Part shown: one piece after another, positions 15,999 through 24,944 of the stretch
How positions within the stretch are numbered: position 1 is the first letter of the stretch
Layout: each line of letters starts with the position of its first letter
DNA from: Candidatus Omnitrophota bacterium
GTDB taxonomy: Bacteria; Omnitrophota; Gorgyraeia; Gygaellales; Profunditerraquicolaceae
Length of the DNA stretch: 38,008 bases
Direction: 5' to 3'
NCBI GenBank assembly: GCA_028712505.1
Contig: JAQTQC010000010.1
Coordinates: forward strand, 1-38,008
Made by a program: the position numbers and the translations under genes
The notes under the pieces: generated by a model
What the model was told of the DNA's origin: nothing
Seen by the model: the letters and a program-made list of their open reading frames with translations, nothing else
The model's database searches: none

Positions 15999-18017
15999 CT
16001 ACTGAACCTTCAAAATGGACTCAGCGGCGGAGAGCACATCATCGACGCTGATTGCCTTAAGGCAGGCAAACTCTTTCTTGCAATTATGCGCCAGGCACTG
16101 GATACAACCTATATCTTTATGCAGGTATTTATCCCTCTTGCCTAATGGTCCCCAGCGCCGCGGGCTAAGCCCGGGTTGATTACGGCCAAAAATAGAAATT
16201 ACCGGCACGCCTAGACTTGAAGCAATATGCACCGGGCCGGAATCATTGGATATAAACAAAGAACATCTCTTAAGCATGCTAGCCAAATGACTTAACGAAG
16301 TCTTGCCGGATAAATTCAAGGCCTTATCCCCTAATTTCCGAGCGACCATATTTGCCTGTGGAATATCTTTAGCCCCAGCAACAACCAGGATCTTAAGATT
16401 ATACTGTTTGGCTAAAATTTCGGCAACCTGCGCAAACCTATCTGCCGGCCAAATCTTTGAAGGGCAGCTTGCCCCCGGGTTAATCGCTAATAATTTATCC
16501 GTTTCTTTAATTCCATTGCTGGCTAATAAATCCCGGGCCCACTCCTCTGATTCCTCCTTTATCGGCATAAACAAATCTCGGGCATTCCCGCTTATCCCCA
16601 ACTCTTTGAATAAATCCAGGTTATATTCCGCCTCATGCCTCAAACCTTCTTGCTTTGAATGCTTTTTCCTAAGATTATTCAGAAATCCAAATTTACGGTT
16701 ATAACCCAGACGTAAAGGAATGCCCGCCAGGAAAGCTATCAAATGCATACGATTTGTAGGGTGTAAGATCACTGCCAGATCAAACCTCTTCTTCCTTAAC
16801 CTGCTGGCAAATTTAAGCGAACGCATCCAGCTTTTATGCTTAATATCCTTATCATAAATTATAACCTCATCCAGATAGGGATTAGCCTCTACAATATCCC
16901 GGGCATAAGGAGATACGATCATCGATATATAAGCCTGAGGATACTTTTGCCTCAAGGCTTTAATTACCGGAGTGGATAACAGCACGTCGCCTATACGGTC
17001 AGTGCGGACAATCAAGATCCTCTTATACTTCGGCCTGAACCCCTGAGGGTTCAGGCCATTTTTTCCTTTGAGTAAGAAATCTATCTGTTCAAAGACATCC
17101 TCGACTTTAAGACAGGACAAACAAGCCAAACTGCCAAAACGACACGCTGCTTTTTCGCATGGCCGGCAGAAAATATCTTTTTTTATCACCATTCTATCCT
17201 TCGACCATGGCCCATATTTATTTTCATTAGTAGGCCCGAATATCGCGCAAACCGGAACGTTCAGGTAGCTAGCTAAATGCATTATCGCACTATCATTGGT
17301 AACTAAAAGCCGGGCGCTTTTGAGTAAGGCAGCTAGCTGACTAATGGAAGTCTTGGCGCAAAGATTAATAATCTTCTCTGGATTCTCCTGACATATATAT
17401 GAACAGATAGGCTGATCAGCTTGATCCCCTGCCAGGACTACATCCCAGCCATCCTGGATCAAACGGCTGCAAAGCTGACGGAAATTATGTTTATCCCAGC
17501 GTTTAACCTGGCTCCGCGCTCCCGGGGCAATCACAATCAACTTCGCACTACCGGATAATTTATGTTCTTTGAGAATACCATTTATATAGTTTACATCTTC
17601 AGGAGCGACAACCAGCGATTGCTGTTTCCTATCCCTAAAAGGATACCCGGAAAAACCGGACCAGAGAAGATGTTTATCTTTCATATGTTTGAAATTAACG
17701 GGCATAAAACGCAATGGCGAACTTCTTTTCTTAGCCGGAAGAAAAGCCCCGAAGAAGCTATTACGCAAATCTACGACTATATCAAATCTTTCCCTGCTCA
17801 GAGAAAAAAACAGTTTAATTTTATCTGCCAGCCTGGCATGTTTATCGAAGATAATTACCTTATCTACCACGGGACTATTACTGAAGATCTCCTTGGGCCT
17901 CTCAGGCACAAGACAACTGATCGAGGCATCCGGATATTCGTTGTGCAACGCATCTAAAACCGGCAGGCTCAATATGCAGTCGCCTATATTGCTTAAAGTT
18001 ATAAAAAGTATCTTCAT
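15999..18017 (-). CDS. Tandem double glycosyltransferase family 9 (heptosyltransferase-like)
   Basis: The 672 residues hold two complete GT9 domains. The first (about 1-320) begins MKILFITLSNIGDCILSLP and the second (about 335-672) begins RILIVRTDRIGDVLLSTP. Each has the family's later motifs (VTNDSAIMHLAS and ISNDSGPVHIAS; IFGPTNENKYGPW and IFGRNQPGLSPRRWGP). Each ends with a four-cysteine cluster (CRPCEKAACRFGSLAC and CIQCLAHNCKKEFAC). GT9 enzymes transfer heptose or related sugars from ADP-sugars to the LPS inner core at the cytoplasmic membrane face. Usual members are about 340 residues, so this is a fusion of two. It overlaps the preceding single-domain GT9 gene by ATGA and is last in the cluster. 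Confidence 0.93.
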   Translation of the reverse strand: MKILFITLSNIGDCILSLPVLDALHNEYPDASISCLVPERPKEIFSNSPVVDKVIIFDKHARLADKIKLFFSLSRERFDIVVDLRNSFFGAFLPAKKRSSPLRFMPVNFKHMKDKHLLWSGFSGYPFRDRKQQSLVVAPEDVNYINGILKEHKLSGSAKLIVIAPGARSQVKRWDKHNFRQLCSRLIQDGWDVVLAGDQADQPICSYICQENPEKIINLCAKTSISQLAALLKSARLLVTNDSAIMHLASYLNVPVCAIFGPTNENKYGPWSKDRMVIKKDIFCRPCEKAACRFGSLACLSCLKVEDVFEQIDFLLKGKNGLNPQGFRPKYKRILIVRTDRIGDVLLSTPVIKALRQKYPQAYISMIVSPYARDIVEANPYLDEVIIYDKDIKHKSWMRSLKFASRLRKKRFDLAVILHPTNRMHLIAFLAGIPLRLGYNRKFGFLNNLRKKHSKQEGLRHEAEYNLDLFKELGISGNARDLFMPIKEESEEWARDLLASNGIKETDKLLAINPGASCPSKIWPADRFAQVAEILAKQYNLKILVVAGAKDIPQANMVARKLGDKALNLSGKTSLSHLASMLKRCSLFISNDSGPVHIASSLGVPVISIFGRNQPGLSPRRWGPLGKRDKYLHKDIGCIQCLAHNCKKEFACLKAISVDDVLSAAESILKVQ

Positions 18018-19051
18018 GATTTTCTGATTTTCCGGACCTCTGCAAAGACATCATCGGGAGTAACTGCTTTCATGCAACGGTTATCCCGGCAACTCACTTT
18101 ATAACAGGGGATGACACATCCGACATCTTTTTGTAAAATAACCACGTTGGTATCCGGATACGGCCCGGTAATCTCTTTAGCCGTCGGACCAAATATAGCA
18201 ATTATCTTTTTAGCACTTACGGCATTAGCGATATGCATCGGCCCGGTATCAGCGGTGATAAACAAGCTTGCCCTTTTGGCTAGGGCCGCCAGTTGTTTTA
18301 TATTAAAAACCCCGCAGCCAACCAGGGGCTTTTCTTTCATCGCTGCTTTTATCTGATTAACCAGCGGCAGATCAGAGACACTGCCGGTTATAACAACTTT
18401 GGCTTTCATTTCACTGATCAATTTATCGGCAAGAGCTGCCCAATGATCCTTCGGCCAACGCTTAAGCATCCAATTTCCGCCGGGATTAAGCAATACCAGG
18501 AAATCATCCTTACTCACCTTATTCTTACTTAAAAAATCGCCCGCATATTGATCTTCTTCGGGAGTAAAGATAAAATCCAAATACCTATCCTCTATGCGTA
18601 AACCAGCTTTTTCAATAACATTCAGATAGAAATCTATACGGTGCAGGGAATCTACCTTTGGCATAAAGATCTTCTTAGTTAAAAGAAAAGAACGTTTTTT
18701 AGTATCGTATCCGATCCTATTCTGTATTCCCGCCAGGCGGCAAATCAACGCCCGGCTGAATGAACGATGCAACAAAAATACAGTATCGAATTTTTTAGTT
18801 CTAAGCAGGTTGATAAAATTAAGTTTTGCCAGTATCCCCCGATGCCTGTCTTTTTCGTCAAAGATGATGACTTCATCTAAATACGGGTTGCCCTTTAATA
18901 TCGGATAGCAGCGGCTGGGAATCACACAGGCGATATAGCTATCGGGATAGTTCCTGCGCATATTCCGGATAGTCGCGGTAGAGAACAAAACATCTCCCAA
19001 CCAATTTACGTTAAAAATAAGGATACGTTCAGCTGACTTAAGATTGCTCAT
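18014..19051 (-). CDS. Glycosyltransferase family 9, ADP-heptose:LPS heptosyltransferase-like
   Basis: A 345-residue GT-B enzyme of the WaaF/WaaC group. The N-terminal ILIFNVNWLGDVLFSTATIRNM replaces the usual RxxxGD loop with WLGDVLFS, as in many WaaF proteins. The C-terminal half has LNPGGNWMLKRWP, FITADTGPMHIANA and IFGPTAKEITGP. A Cys cluster, CVIPCYKVSCRDNRCM, lies near the end. It probably adds a heptose or heptose-like sugar to the LPS core; the acceptor cannot be told from sequence. It lies between a polysaccharide deacetylase and a double GT9 gene in one tightly packed cluster. Confidence 0.93.
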   Translation of the reverse strand: MSNLKSAERILIFNVNWLGDVLFSTATIRNMRRNYPDSYIACVIPSRCYPILKGNPYLDEVIIFDEKDRHRGILAKLNFINLLRTKKFDTVFLLHRSFSRALICRLAGIQNRIGYDTKKRSFLLTKKIFMPKVDSLHRIDFYLNVIEKAGLRIEDRYLDFIFTPEEDQYAGDFLSKNKVSKDDFLVLLNPGGNWMLKRWPKDHWAALADKLISEMKAKVVITGSVSDLPLVNQIKAAMKEKPLVGCGVFNIKQLAALAKRASLFITADTGPMHIANAVSAKKIIAIFGPTAKEITGPYPDTNVVILQKDVGCVIPCYKVSCRDNRCMKAVTPDDVFAEVRKIRKS

Positions 19052-19056
19052 TTACC

Positions 19057-19860
19057 CTAACGCTCCCGGAATGAATTATAGTACCCGCATATTCTTACCC
19101 AAAAGTCCATCAGGTTGTCCGAAGGAGAAGATATGCGTATTCTTTTAATCGCATATACATCATGATTGGAGTATCTTTTCCCCAACCCGGTAGCTACGGC
19201 ACATTTATAACCTGCCTCTTTTACCAGATCTTTTATCTGAGAATTAAACATACCTCCGACATAACAAAACGTGTTAACCGGGATCTTAAGCTTTTCTTCA
19301 AACATTTTCTTGGAATCAATGATCTGCCTTCTCAGCTCTGACTCAGATTTTATATCTAACAGAGGCACCGAACCCAGAGTATGGCTGCCGATAGTGATTA
19401 ATCCGGAATCATGCATCTCGACAATCTCATCCCAATCTAAACGATCCCCTTGAGGCCTACCCACCTCATCATAGATAACGAATATCGTAGCCGGTAATCC
19501 CAGTTTCTTTAAAACCGGGTAAGCATAAGTATAGTTATCTTTAAAACCGTCATCAAAAGTTATAGCAACGGTCTTGCGGGGTATTTTCTTCTTCTCCCGG
19601 ATCAAATCAGCTAATTCCTCGAGCCTGATAACATTATAATGGTGCGTTTTCAAAAACTGCATCTGCCTGGCGAATGATTCGGGTTTAACTATCAACCGAT
19701 ACAATACCGGATCGCTTTTCGGGTTAACCGAATGGTACATCAGCACCGGCACCTGGTAAAAACTGCGCAGGCGGCCAATAAAAACAGCAATGATAATTAT
19801 AAAGATAACAACAGCTATTCTTCTTATTTTAAAGATCCCTATAAACTCTTTCAGTTTCAT
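19057..19860 (-). CDS. Membrane-anchored polysaccharide deacetylase-like protein
   Basis: A 267-residue protein with one N-terminal membrane segment (about residues 13-31, IRRIAVVIFIIIIAVFIGRL), so the catalytic part is likely periplasmic. The NodB/CE4 domain shows MYHSVNP, the TFDDGFKDNYTYAYPVL motif with the catalytic and metal Asp pair, and GSHTLGSVPLL. In the usual H-x3-H metal motif the second His is Ser here (HTLGS), and the third motif reads FCYVGGMFN. Activity may be altered or the metal site completed otherwise. The likely substrate is an N-acetylated glycan made by the neighbouring transferases, which is inference. Its start overlaps the GT4 gene by 32 bases. Confidence 0.9.
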   Translation of the reverse strand: MKLKEFIGIFKIRRIAVVIFIIIIAVFIGRLRSFYQVPVLMYHSVNPKSDPVLYRLIVKPESFARQMQFLKTHHYNVIRLEELADLIREKKKIPRKTVAITFDDGFKDNYTYAYPVLKKLGLPATIFVIYDEVGRPQGDRLDWDEIVEMHDSGLITIGSHTLGSVPLLDIKSESELRRQIIDSKKMFEEKLKIPVNTFCYVGGMFNSQIKDLVKEAGYKCAVATGLGKRYSNHDVYAIKRIRISSPSDNLMDFWVRICGYYNSFRER

Positions 19861-20911
19861 CGACCATTTTCTCCTTAGAAAAGTTATTCACGATGAATTT
19901 ACGGGCGCTGGCCCCTAAATTATCGCGTAACTGTTTATCCGCCAGCAGGCGCTTGATCGCCTCGGCTAAAGACACATGATCAGCAGGCACAACCAGCAGC
20001 CCGTTTTGTCCATCCCTAATCAGCGTCTTTATCCCGCCCACTGCTGAACCGACAACTGCCAAGCCTTGAGCCATCGCCTCCATAAGTGCTAAGCCTAAAC
20101 CTTCCTGTAATGATGGCATTACAAAAACATCTAAGCCGGCGAGCACATTTTCAGCGCCTCCGGCTTGAGATAAAAATAAAACACTCTCCCTAATTGCCAA
20201 ATCATCCGCCTCCTTGATCAAGGCATCCTTCATCTTGCCTTCGCCTACGACTAGCAATTTTACAGAAGGGAAACTCTTCAAAACATCCGGCATAGCCTTA
20301 AAAAGATAGGTATGACCTTTAACATCGGACAGGCGGGCAACGATTCCGACCAAAGGGACCTCACCGACACCCAAAGATTCCCGAAAACTCTGCCTTCCTG
20401 AAACATCACCGAACCCCTGTAGGTCTATGCCGTTATTGATCACTTTGATCTTTTTATCATCCAGTTTAAAATCAGAAATCAGGTGCTCTTTTACTTCCTG
20501 GCTGATAGCGATCACCAGATTGCCCCAACAAGGAAACAACCGGCGGGACAATTTCGGCTTGAAGAAACCATGACAGGTAAATATATGCGGCTTACGGCAA
20601 TAACGGCTCAATAAATTCCCCAGAACCTGGGTAGTCCGGCTATTCGAATGTATTAAATCAATATTGTGCTTTTCAACTTCTTTTCTAAGCTTTAAGAAAC
20701 TTAAGATGATCTTCGGACTGAGCTCTTTTTTCGTCTTCAAAGGGACCTCTACATGTTTTACCCCGGCTGCCGTGAATTTCCCTAAAAGTTCACCACCGCT
20801 GGAAGCCAGGTAAACATTATGGCCATGACCGATAAGCCCGGAAGATAGAGTAAGCAGGTAACTGGAAATCCCCCCTACATTGATATGGTTGGCTACAAAT
20901 AATATATTCAT
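19829..20911 (-). CDS. Glycosyltransferase family 4
   Basis: A 360-residue GT-B retaining glycosyltransferase. The N-terminal acceptor domain begins NILFVANHINVGGISSYLLTLS, with the GG loop of GT4 enzymes. The C-terminal donor domain has VGIVARLSDVKGHTYLFKA, LLVVGEG and the EGLGLALMEAMAQG signature with its E-x7-E pair, then PADHVSLAEAI. There is no membrane segment. The sugar donor cannot be deduced. Its ATG overlaps the stop of the GT4-GT9 fusion gene (TAATG), indicating coupling. It probably acts in LPS core or surface polysaccharide assembly with its neighbours. Confidence 0.93.
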   Translation of the reverse strand: MNILFVANHINVGGISSYLLTLSSGLIGHGHNVYLASSGGELLGKFTAAGVKHVEVPLKTKKELSPKIILSFLKLRKEVEKHNIDLIHSNSRTTQVLGNLLSRYCRKPHIFTCHGFFKPKLSRRLFPCWGNLVIAISQEVKEHLISDFKLDDKKIKVINNGIDLQGFGDVSGRQSFRESLGVGEVPLVGIVARLSDVKGHTYLFKAMPDVLKSFPSVKLLVVGEGKMKDALIKEADDLAIRESVLFLSQAGGAENVLAGLDVFVMPSLQEGLGLALMEAMAQGLAVVGSAVGGIKTLIRDGQNGLLVVPADHVSLAEAIKRLLADKQLRDNLGASARKFIVNNFSKEKMVDETERVYRDL

Positions 20912-23001
20912 TATATTAATTTATCTATTGCCGCAAGCACTTCTTCCGGAGTAATCTGGGTCATACAACGTTTAGTCCGGCATTTAGTTTTATAACAAGG
21001 CTGACACTCTAATCCTTTATTAATCACGATGTAGTGCTTGCCGGGCGGGAGATGCCGGCGGCTGTCAGTCGGGCCAAAAAGCGCAATAAAAGGAGTACCT
21101 ACCGCAGAAGCGATATGTAAAGGCGAAGAATCAGCTGAAATAAACACATTGCATTTCTTAATCAAGGCCGCCAACTCATTTATGCTGGTTTTTCCACAGG
21201 CATTGATAATCTTGGTCCCTTTTAAAGAATTAACGAGCATTTCAGCATAAACTAGATCCTGATCTGTACCGGTAATTACTACGCGGATATCCCGCAATCC
21301 CAGTTCTTCGCAGAGCCGCATTAAGTATTGCTGCGGCCAAAGCTTGGTGCTCCACCTCTTGGATGCGCTGATATTAATCCCGATTATCTTCTGCGCCTCA
21401 CTCAGCCATTGGGCATTTAAAAGTTCATCCATGCGTTTTACATCCTCGTTAGATGGCCAGAGTTCAAGCGAATTATTTAAAAGGTCTATGCCTAACATTT
21501 TTAATATCCGGAACTGATGGGTTACCGGGTCGATAGCCGGCTTTTCATCCTTGATACAGTGTTGCAACAAAAATGAAAACTTCTTGTTGTCATAACCATA
21601 GCAATTAACACAACCGCTCAGATAAGAAAGCATGTGGCTGGCCCGGCTATTCTGCAGGTCGATAACGATGTCAAAATTCTTTTTCCTTAGAATCCTGCCG
21701 ATGCCCAACAACCCTTTTAACCCTCTATCATTATTCTTCAGATCACAAACTAAAAGCTCATCGATATAAGGGCTCCTCAGCAGGACATCTTTTGACTCCT
21801 CGCCAGTCAAAAAACTTATTTTATAGTTAGCTTGCGGGAATTTCTCCCGGATCGCCCTTAACGCCGCCGTAGAAAGGATTATGTCCCCCAGGGAACTAAG
21901 CTTAATTATCAGGATTTTGAAATTGCTCAAGGCATCCTGGTAAACATCCAGGGTGTTCTTAACCATTAATTCCACTGTATATTTTTCTTTTATCTTGGCG
22001 TAAGCATTTTCCGCTAAACTGCGGGCTAATTGCGTATCCTCGTAAATACGCATGATAGCATCAGCCATACTTTTATGATCTCCCGGAGGCACCAGGAGCC
22101 CATTTTTACCATCTTCAATGATATCTATTACCCCGCCAACTTTAGTAGCCACGACCGGCACACCTGAGGCCTGGGCCTCAACTACCACCCTGCCAAACGC
22201 CTCATGAGTAGTCGTCGCTAAAACCACCAGATCTAAATGAGCAAGTATCCCGGGGATATCCCTCTGCGTACCTAAAAATTCTGTGCAATGCCAGAGTCCC
22301 AGCCGGCGCACTAACACCTGTACCTCTTCTTTGTATGCCTCTTTGGATGCCGGGGCATCCCCGACTATCCATATTTTCAAACGGGGCACAACCCGGGAAA
22401 TCCGGGCCATCGCTTTAATAAAATGCAGATGCCCTTTTAAGGGAGTAATCCTGCCGATGATACCTACATTAAACTCATCCTTCCTTTTTGACTTGGGATC
22501 AAGGTATTTAAACCTCTCCAGATCTACGCTGCGCGGCACTAACCTTATCCTTTCATGCGGAACGCCGAAATCTTCAATCATATGCCGGGCAATCACATTA
22601 CTTAGGACAATCACTCTTTTAGCCCAACCCATTACTATGCTAAAGACGTGTTTTTTATAATAACCGTGGCAAGTAGTGATAAATACGGCTTTAGTCCTGC
22701 GACAGGCGAAATAGGCAATCCAGGCCGGTACGCGCGAACGGGCATGCACAATATCAATTTCTTCCCGCTTAATTATTTCAGCTAACAGAGGAATCAGTTT
22801 GTACATTGAAAAAATGGATTTCTTGTGCACCGCTAAAGCATAATGCCTTGCCCCGCTTGCTTCAAGTTCTTTCACCAGGGTGCCGCCGGCGGAGACTACA
22901 ACTACTTTATGGCCAAGACGCACCAGGTATTTGGACAGATCCAGGGTCCCGGTTTCCACCCCGCCTACGTTAAGTTCGGGTAATATCTGCAGTATTTTCA
23001 T
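20911..23001 (-). CDS. GT4-GT9 bifunctional glycosyltransferase fusion
   Basis: Residues 1-about 350 form a GT4 enzyme: LQILPELNVGGVETGTLDLS, VGIIGRITPLKGHLHFIKAM, EAFGRVVVEAQASGVPVVA. Directly after a short linker (DALSNFK) a complete GT9 domain begins with ILIIKLSSLGDIILSTAAL and runs to the end, with FISADSSPLHIASA, LFGPTDSRRHLPPG and a four-Cys cluster CQPCYKTKCRTKRCM. The frame is open through the junction, so this is a true fusion of a retaining and an inverting transferase. The two steps may be consecutive additions to the LPS core. It overlaps the LpxL-ELM1 gene by ATGA and the next GT4 by one base. Confidence 0.92.
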   Translation of the reverse strand: MKILQILPELNVGGVETGTLDLSKYLVRLGHKVVVVSAGGTLVKELEASGARHYALAVHKKSIFSMYKLIPLLAEIIKREEIDIVHARSRVPAWIAYFACRRTKAVFITTCHGYYKKHVFSIVMGWAKRVIVLSNVIARHMIEDFGVPHERIRLVPRSVDLERFKYLDPKSKRKDEFNVGIIGRITPLKGHLHFIKAMARISRVVPRLKIWIVGDAPASKEAYKEEVQVLVRRLGLWHCTEFLGTQRDIPGILAHLDLVVLATTTHEAFGRVVVEAQASGVPVVATKVGGVIDIIEDGKNGLLVPPGDHKSMADAIMRIYEDTQLARSLAENAYAKIKEKYTVELMVKNTLDVYQDALSNFKILIIKLSSLGDIILSTAALRAIREKFPQANYKISFLTGEESKDVLLRSPYIDELLVCDLKNNDRGLKGLLGIGRILRKKNFDIVIDLQNSRASHMLSYLSGCVNCYGYDNKKFSFLLQHCIKDEKPAIDPVTHQFRILKMLGIDLLNNSLELWPSNEDVKRMDELLNAQWLSEAQKIIGINISASKRWSTKLWPQQYLMRLCEELGLRDIRVVITGTDQDLVYAEMLVNSLKGTKIINACGKTSINELAALIKKCNVFISADSSPLHIASAVGTPFIALFGPTDSRRHLPPGKHYIVINKGLECQPCYKTKCRTKRCMTQITPEEVLAAIDKLI

Positions 23002-24944
23002 AGTATTTTATCCAAAGCTGCGCCTACTTTTAAATTATCCTCGGTAAAATTCACCTCAGGATGTTCATCCATAATCTCTTTGATAAAACCAGACAATTCC
23101 TTGATTTTTCTTCTATATATATACCTCTTACCTTGAAAGTTATTCAGAAAACGCCTATGCTTGCTGCTTAAGCCTCCGGCTTCAAACACCATTACGTATT
23201 TTTGGGCCATAACCGCTTCAGAAACCATCGATATGCTCTCTGGAGAAGTGATAATTATATTGCTCAATCCCAATATCCCGCCGACAGTATCAGGATGATT
23301 GCTCTCATTGGCGATAATTAATAGTTTACAGCGCGGGTAATCCTCCAACTCTTTCTTTATGGCCTGCTCTGCCTCAGGGGGAGTGCGCCGGGAAGTCGTA
23401 AGCAGGATATCCGCGTTTAACTCTTCAGCTGTTTTCTTGATCTGATAGAGCAACTCTGCCATAGTCTGACTGCCGATGATAAACTTCTTGCTATTACCTC
23501 CGATCAAAACGCCGATACGAAGACTAAGCAAGGGACTCTTTAAAAGTCCGGATTGCTGTAAACTGACAGCCCGTTCCCTTAAGTAATCCGCATCAATTAA
23601 ATTAAGCGCCCCTTCAGTTATCACTACATTCTTTCTCTCTTTTGGTTGATCATGCCTAGGGATAATCGCCAGGTCGAATTTCTCAAGGCTTAAAACCGGC
23701 CGCATTACAACAATTGATCTAGCCTGGTTTGCCTTAGCCAGTATATAATTTACCGCGCTTAATTTATCTCCGGCGGAGATAATAATATCAGGTCTAAGAT
23801 TAGCTAAATCCAACCAGCTGCCCTTACTCAAGGCATGGCGCAAATAACCCAGGCAAAAATGGCATCGATATCTGCCGCTGAAAACAGCCATCCAGCTAAA
23901 TATTAACCTGGACAGGCGGCTGCGGAATCTTACCTCACAGATAGATAATGCGGATTTTATTCCCCGCTCTGATAGCTTCCGGTTAATCAGTTTAGCCACA
24001 CTTTCAGCCTGATGCAAATGCCCGGCTTTTCCGTCAGAAAGGATCAACAACTCTTTTTCCTTACCGTATTTCCAAATTTTATAAGTCCAGAGATATTCAT
24101 AAGGGTATTGCTGAATATATTTTTCATAAATATTAACCAGCCTCTGCAGATTATCGCGCAGGTCTTTCTGGGCATTACCGCTTTTAATCACCGTATAAAC
24201 CTTATCCAGGATAACTTTGGTATGCGGCCCCTTCATCCGCGTATAAAAAACAGGGATGATAGAACAGTCGTATTTTAAAGCCAGCTTCACCGCTCCGGTA
24301 GACATGGATGCAGATCTACCAAAGAATCTTACGATCTCCCCGTTTTTACCTCCCTGGTCAGCGGTCATCCCGATTGCCTGGTTATTCTTTAAGACTTCGA
24401 TCAGCTGGCGGACTCCCCCCTGTTTATGGATGATCCTTGCCCCCTGTTTAAGCCGATAAGAATTAAGCAAACGGTTTAACCTGGGAAATCCCTGATCGCG
24501 CACAAAGAGGGTAAAAGGAAACCCGAGGTTTGCGCAGATAATATTGGAAAGCTCCCAGTTACCTTCATGCACGGCGAGAAATATTACCCCCTTGCCCCTT
24601 TTAAAAGCTTCTTCAATAAAATGACTGTTTTCAATGTGGATATATTTCTCAAGATAAGTTTTATTTATACGCGGGATAAAAGAAATCTCCATGAGATTTT
24701 GACCGAATGACTGGTAAGCCCGGCGGGTTATTTTTGAAGTTAGCCGGAAGTCATCCTTTAGGGGAATCGCCTTCCGGATATTCGCGTAAGCGACCGAACG
24801 ATGCTTAGGATCAAAGAAATAGATAAGATCGCCCAGCCTCCTGCCCAAAAACAGGCTGACATCTAAAGGCAAAAGAAAAGTAAATAAACTAACTGCCTTA
24901 AAGAGAATACAACTTAAATAATCGGCGATCAAATTCTGCTTCAT
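22998..24944 (-). CDS. LpxL-type lipid A acyltransferase fused to ELM1-like domain
   Basis: Residues 1-about 295 are an HtrB/LpxL-family acyltransferase: an N-terminal hydrophobic segment, FDPKHRSVAYANI, the catalytic H-x4-E in AVHEGNWE, FVRDQGFPRLNRL and TADQGGKNGEIVRFFG. This group adds a secondary acyl chain to lipid A. From about residue 297 a second module starts with LLILSDGKAGHLHQAES, the N-terminal motif of the ELM1/DUF1022 domain, and continues with DIIISAGDKLS and ITSPESISMVSEAV. That domain is GT-B-like, known from plant mitochondrial fission factors and from bacterial LPS loci. The two are in one frame of 648 residues. The gene lies between lpxK (47-base overlap) and glycosyltransferases. 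Confidence 0.9.
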   Translation of the reverse strand: MKQNLIADYLSCILFKAVSLFTFLLPLDVSLFLGRRLGDLIYFFDPKHRSVAYANIRKAIPLKDDFRLTSKITRRAYQSFGQNLMEISFIPRINKTYLEKYIHIENSHFIEEAFKRGKGVIFLAVHEGNWELSNIICANLGFPFTLFVRDQGFPRLNRLLNSYRLKQGARIIHKQGGVRQLIEVLKNNQAIGMTADQGGKNGEIVRFFGRSASMSTGAVKLALKYDCSIIPVFYTRMKGPHTKVILDKVYTVIKSGNAQKDLRDNLQRLVNIYEKYIQQYPYEYLWTYKIWKYGKEKELLILSDGKAGHLHQAESVAKLINRKLSERGIKSALSICEVRFRSRLSRLIFSWMAVFSGRYRCHFCLGYLRHALSKGSWLDLANLRPDIIISAGDKLSAVNYILAKANQARSIVVMRPVLSLEKFDLAIIPRHDQPKERKNVVITEGALNLIDADYLRERAVSLQQSGLLKSPLLSLRIGVLIGGNSKKFIIGSQTMAELLYQIKKTAEELNADILLTTSRRTPPEAEQAIKKELEDYPRCKLLIIANESNHPDTVGGILGLSNIIITSPESISMVSEAVMAQKYVMVFEAGGLSSKHRRFLNNFQGKRYIYRRKIKELSGFIKEIMDEHPEVNFTEDNLKVGAALDKIL

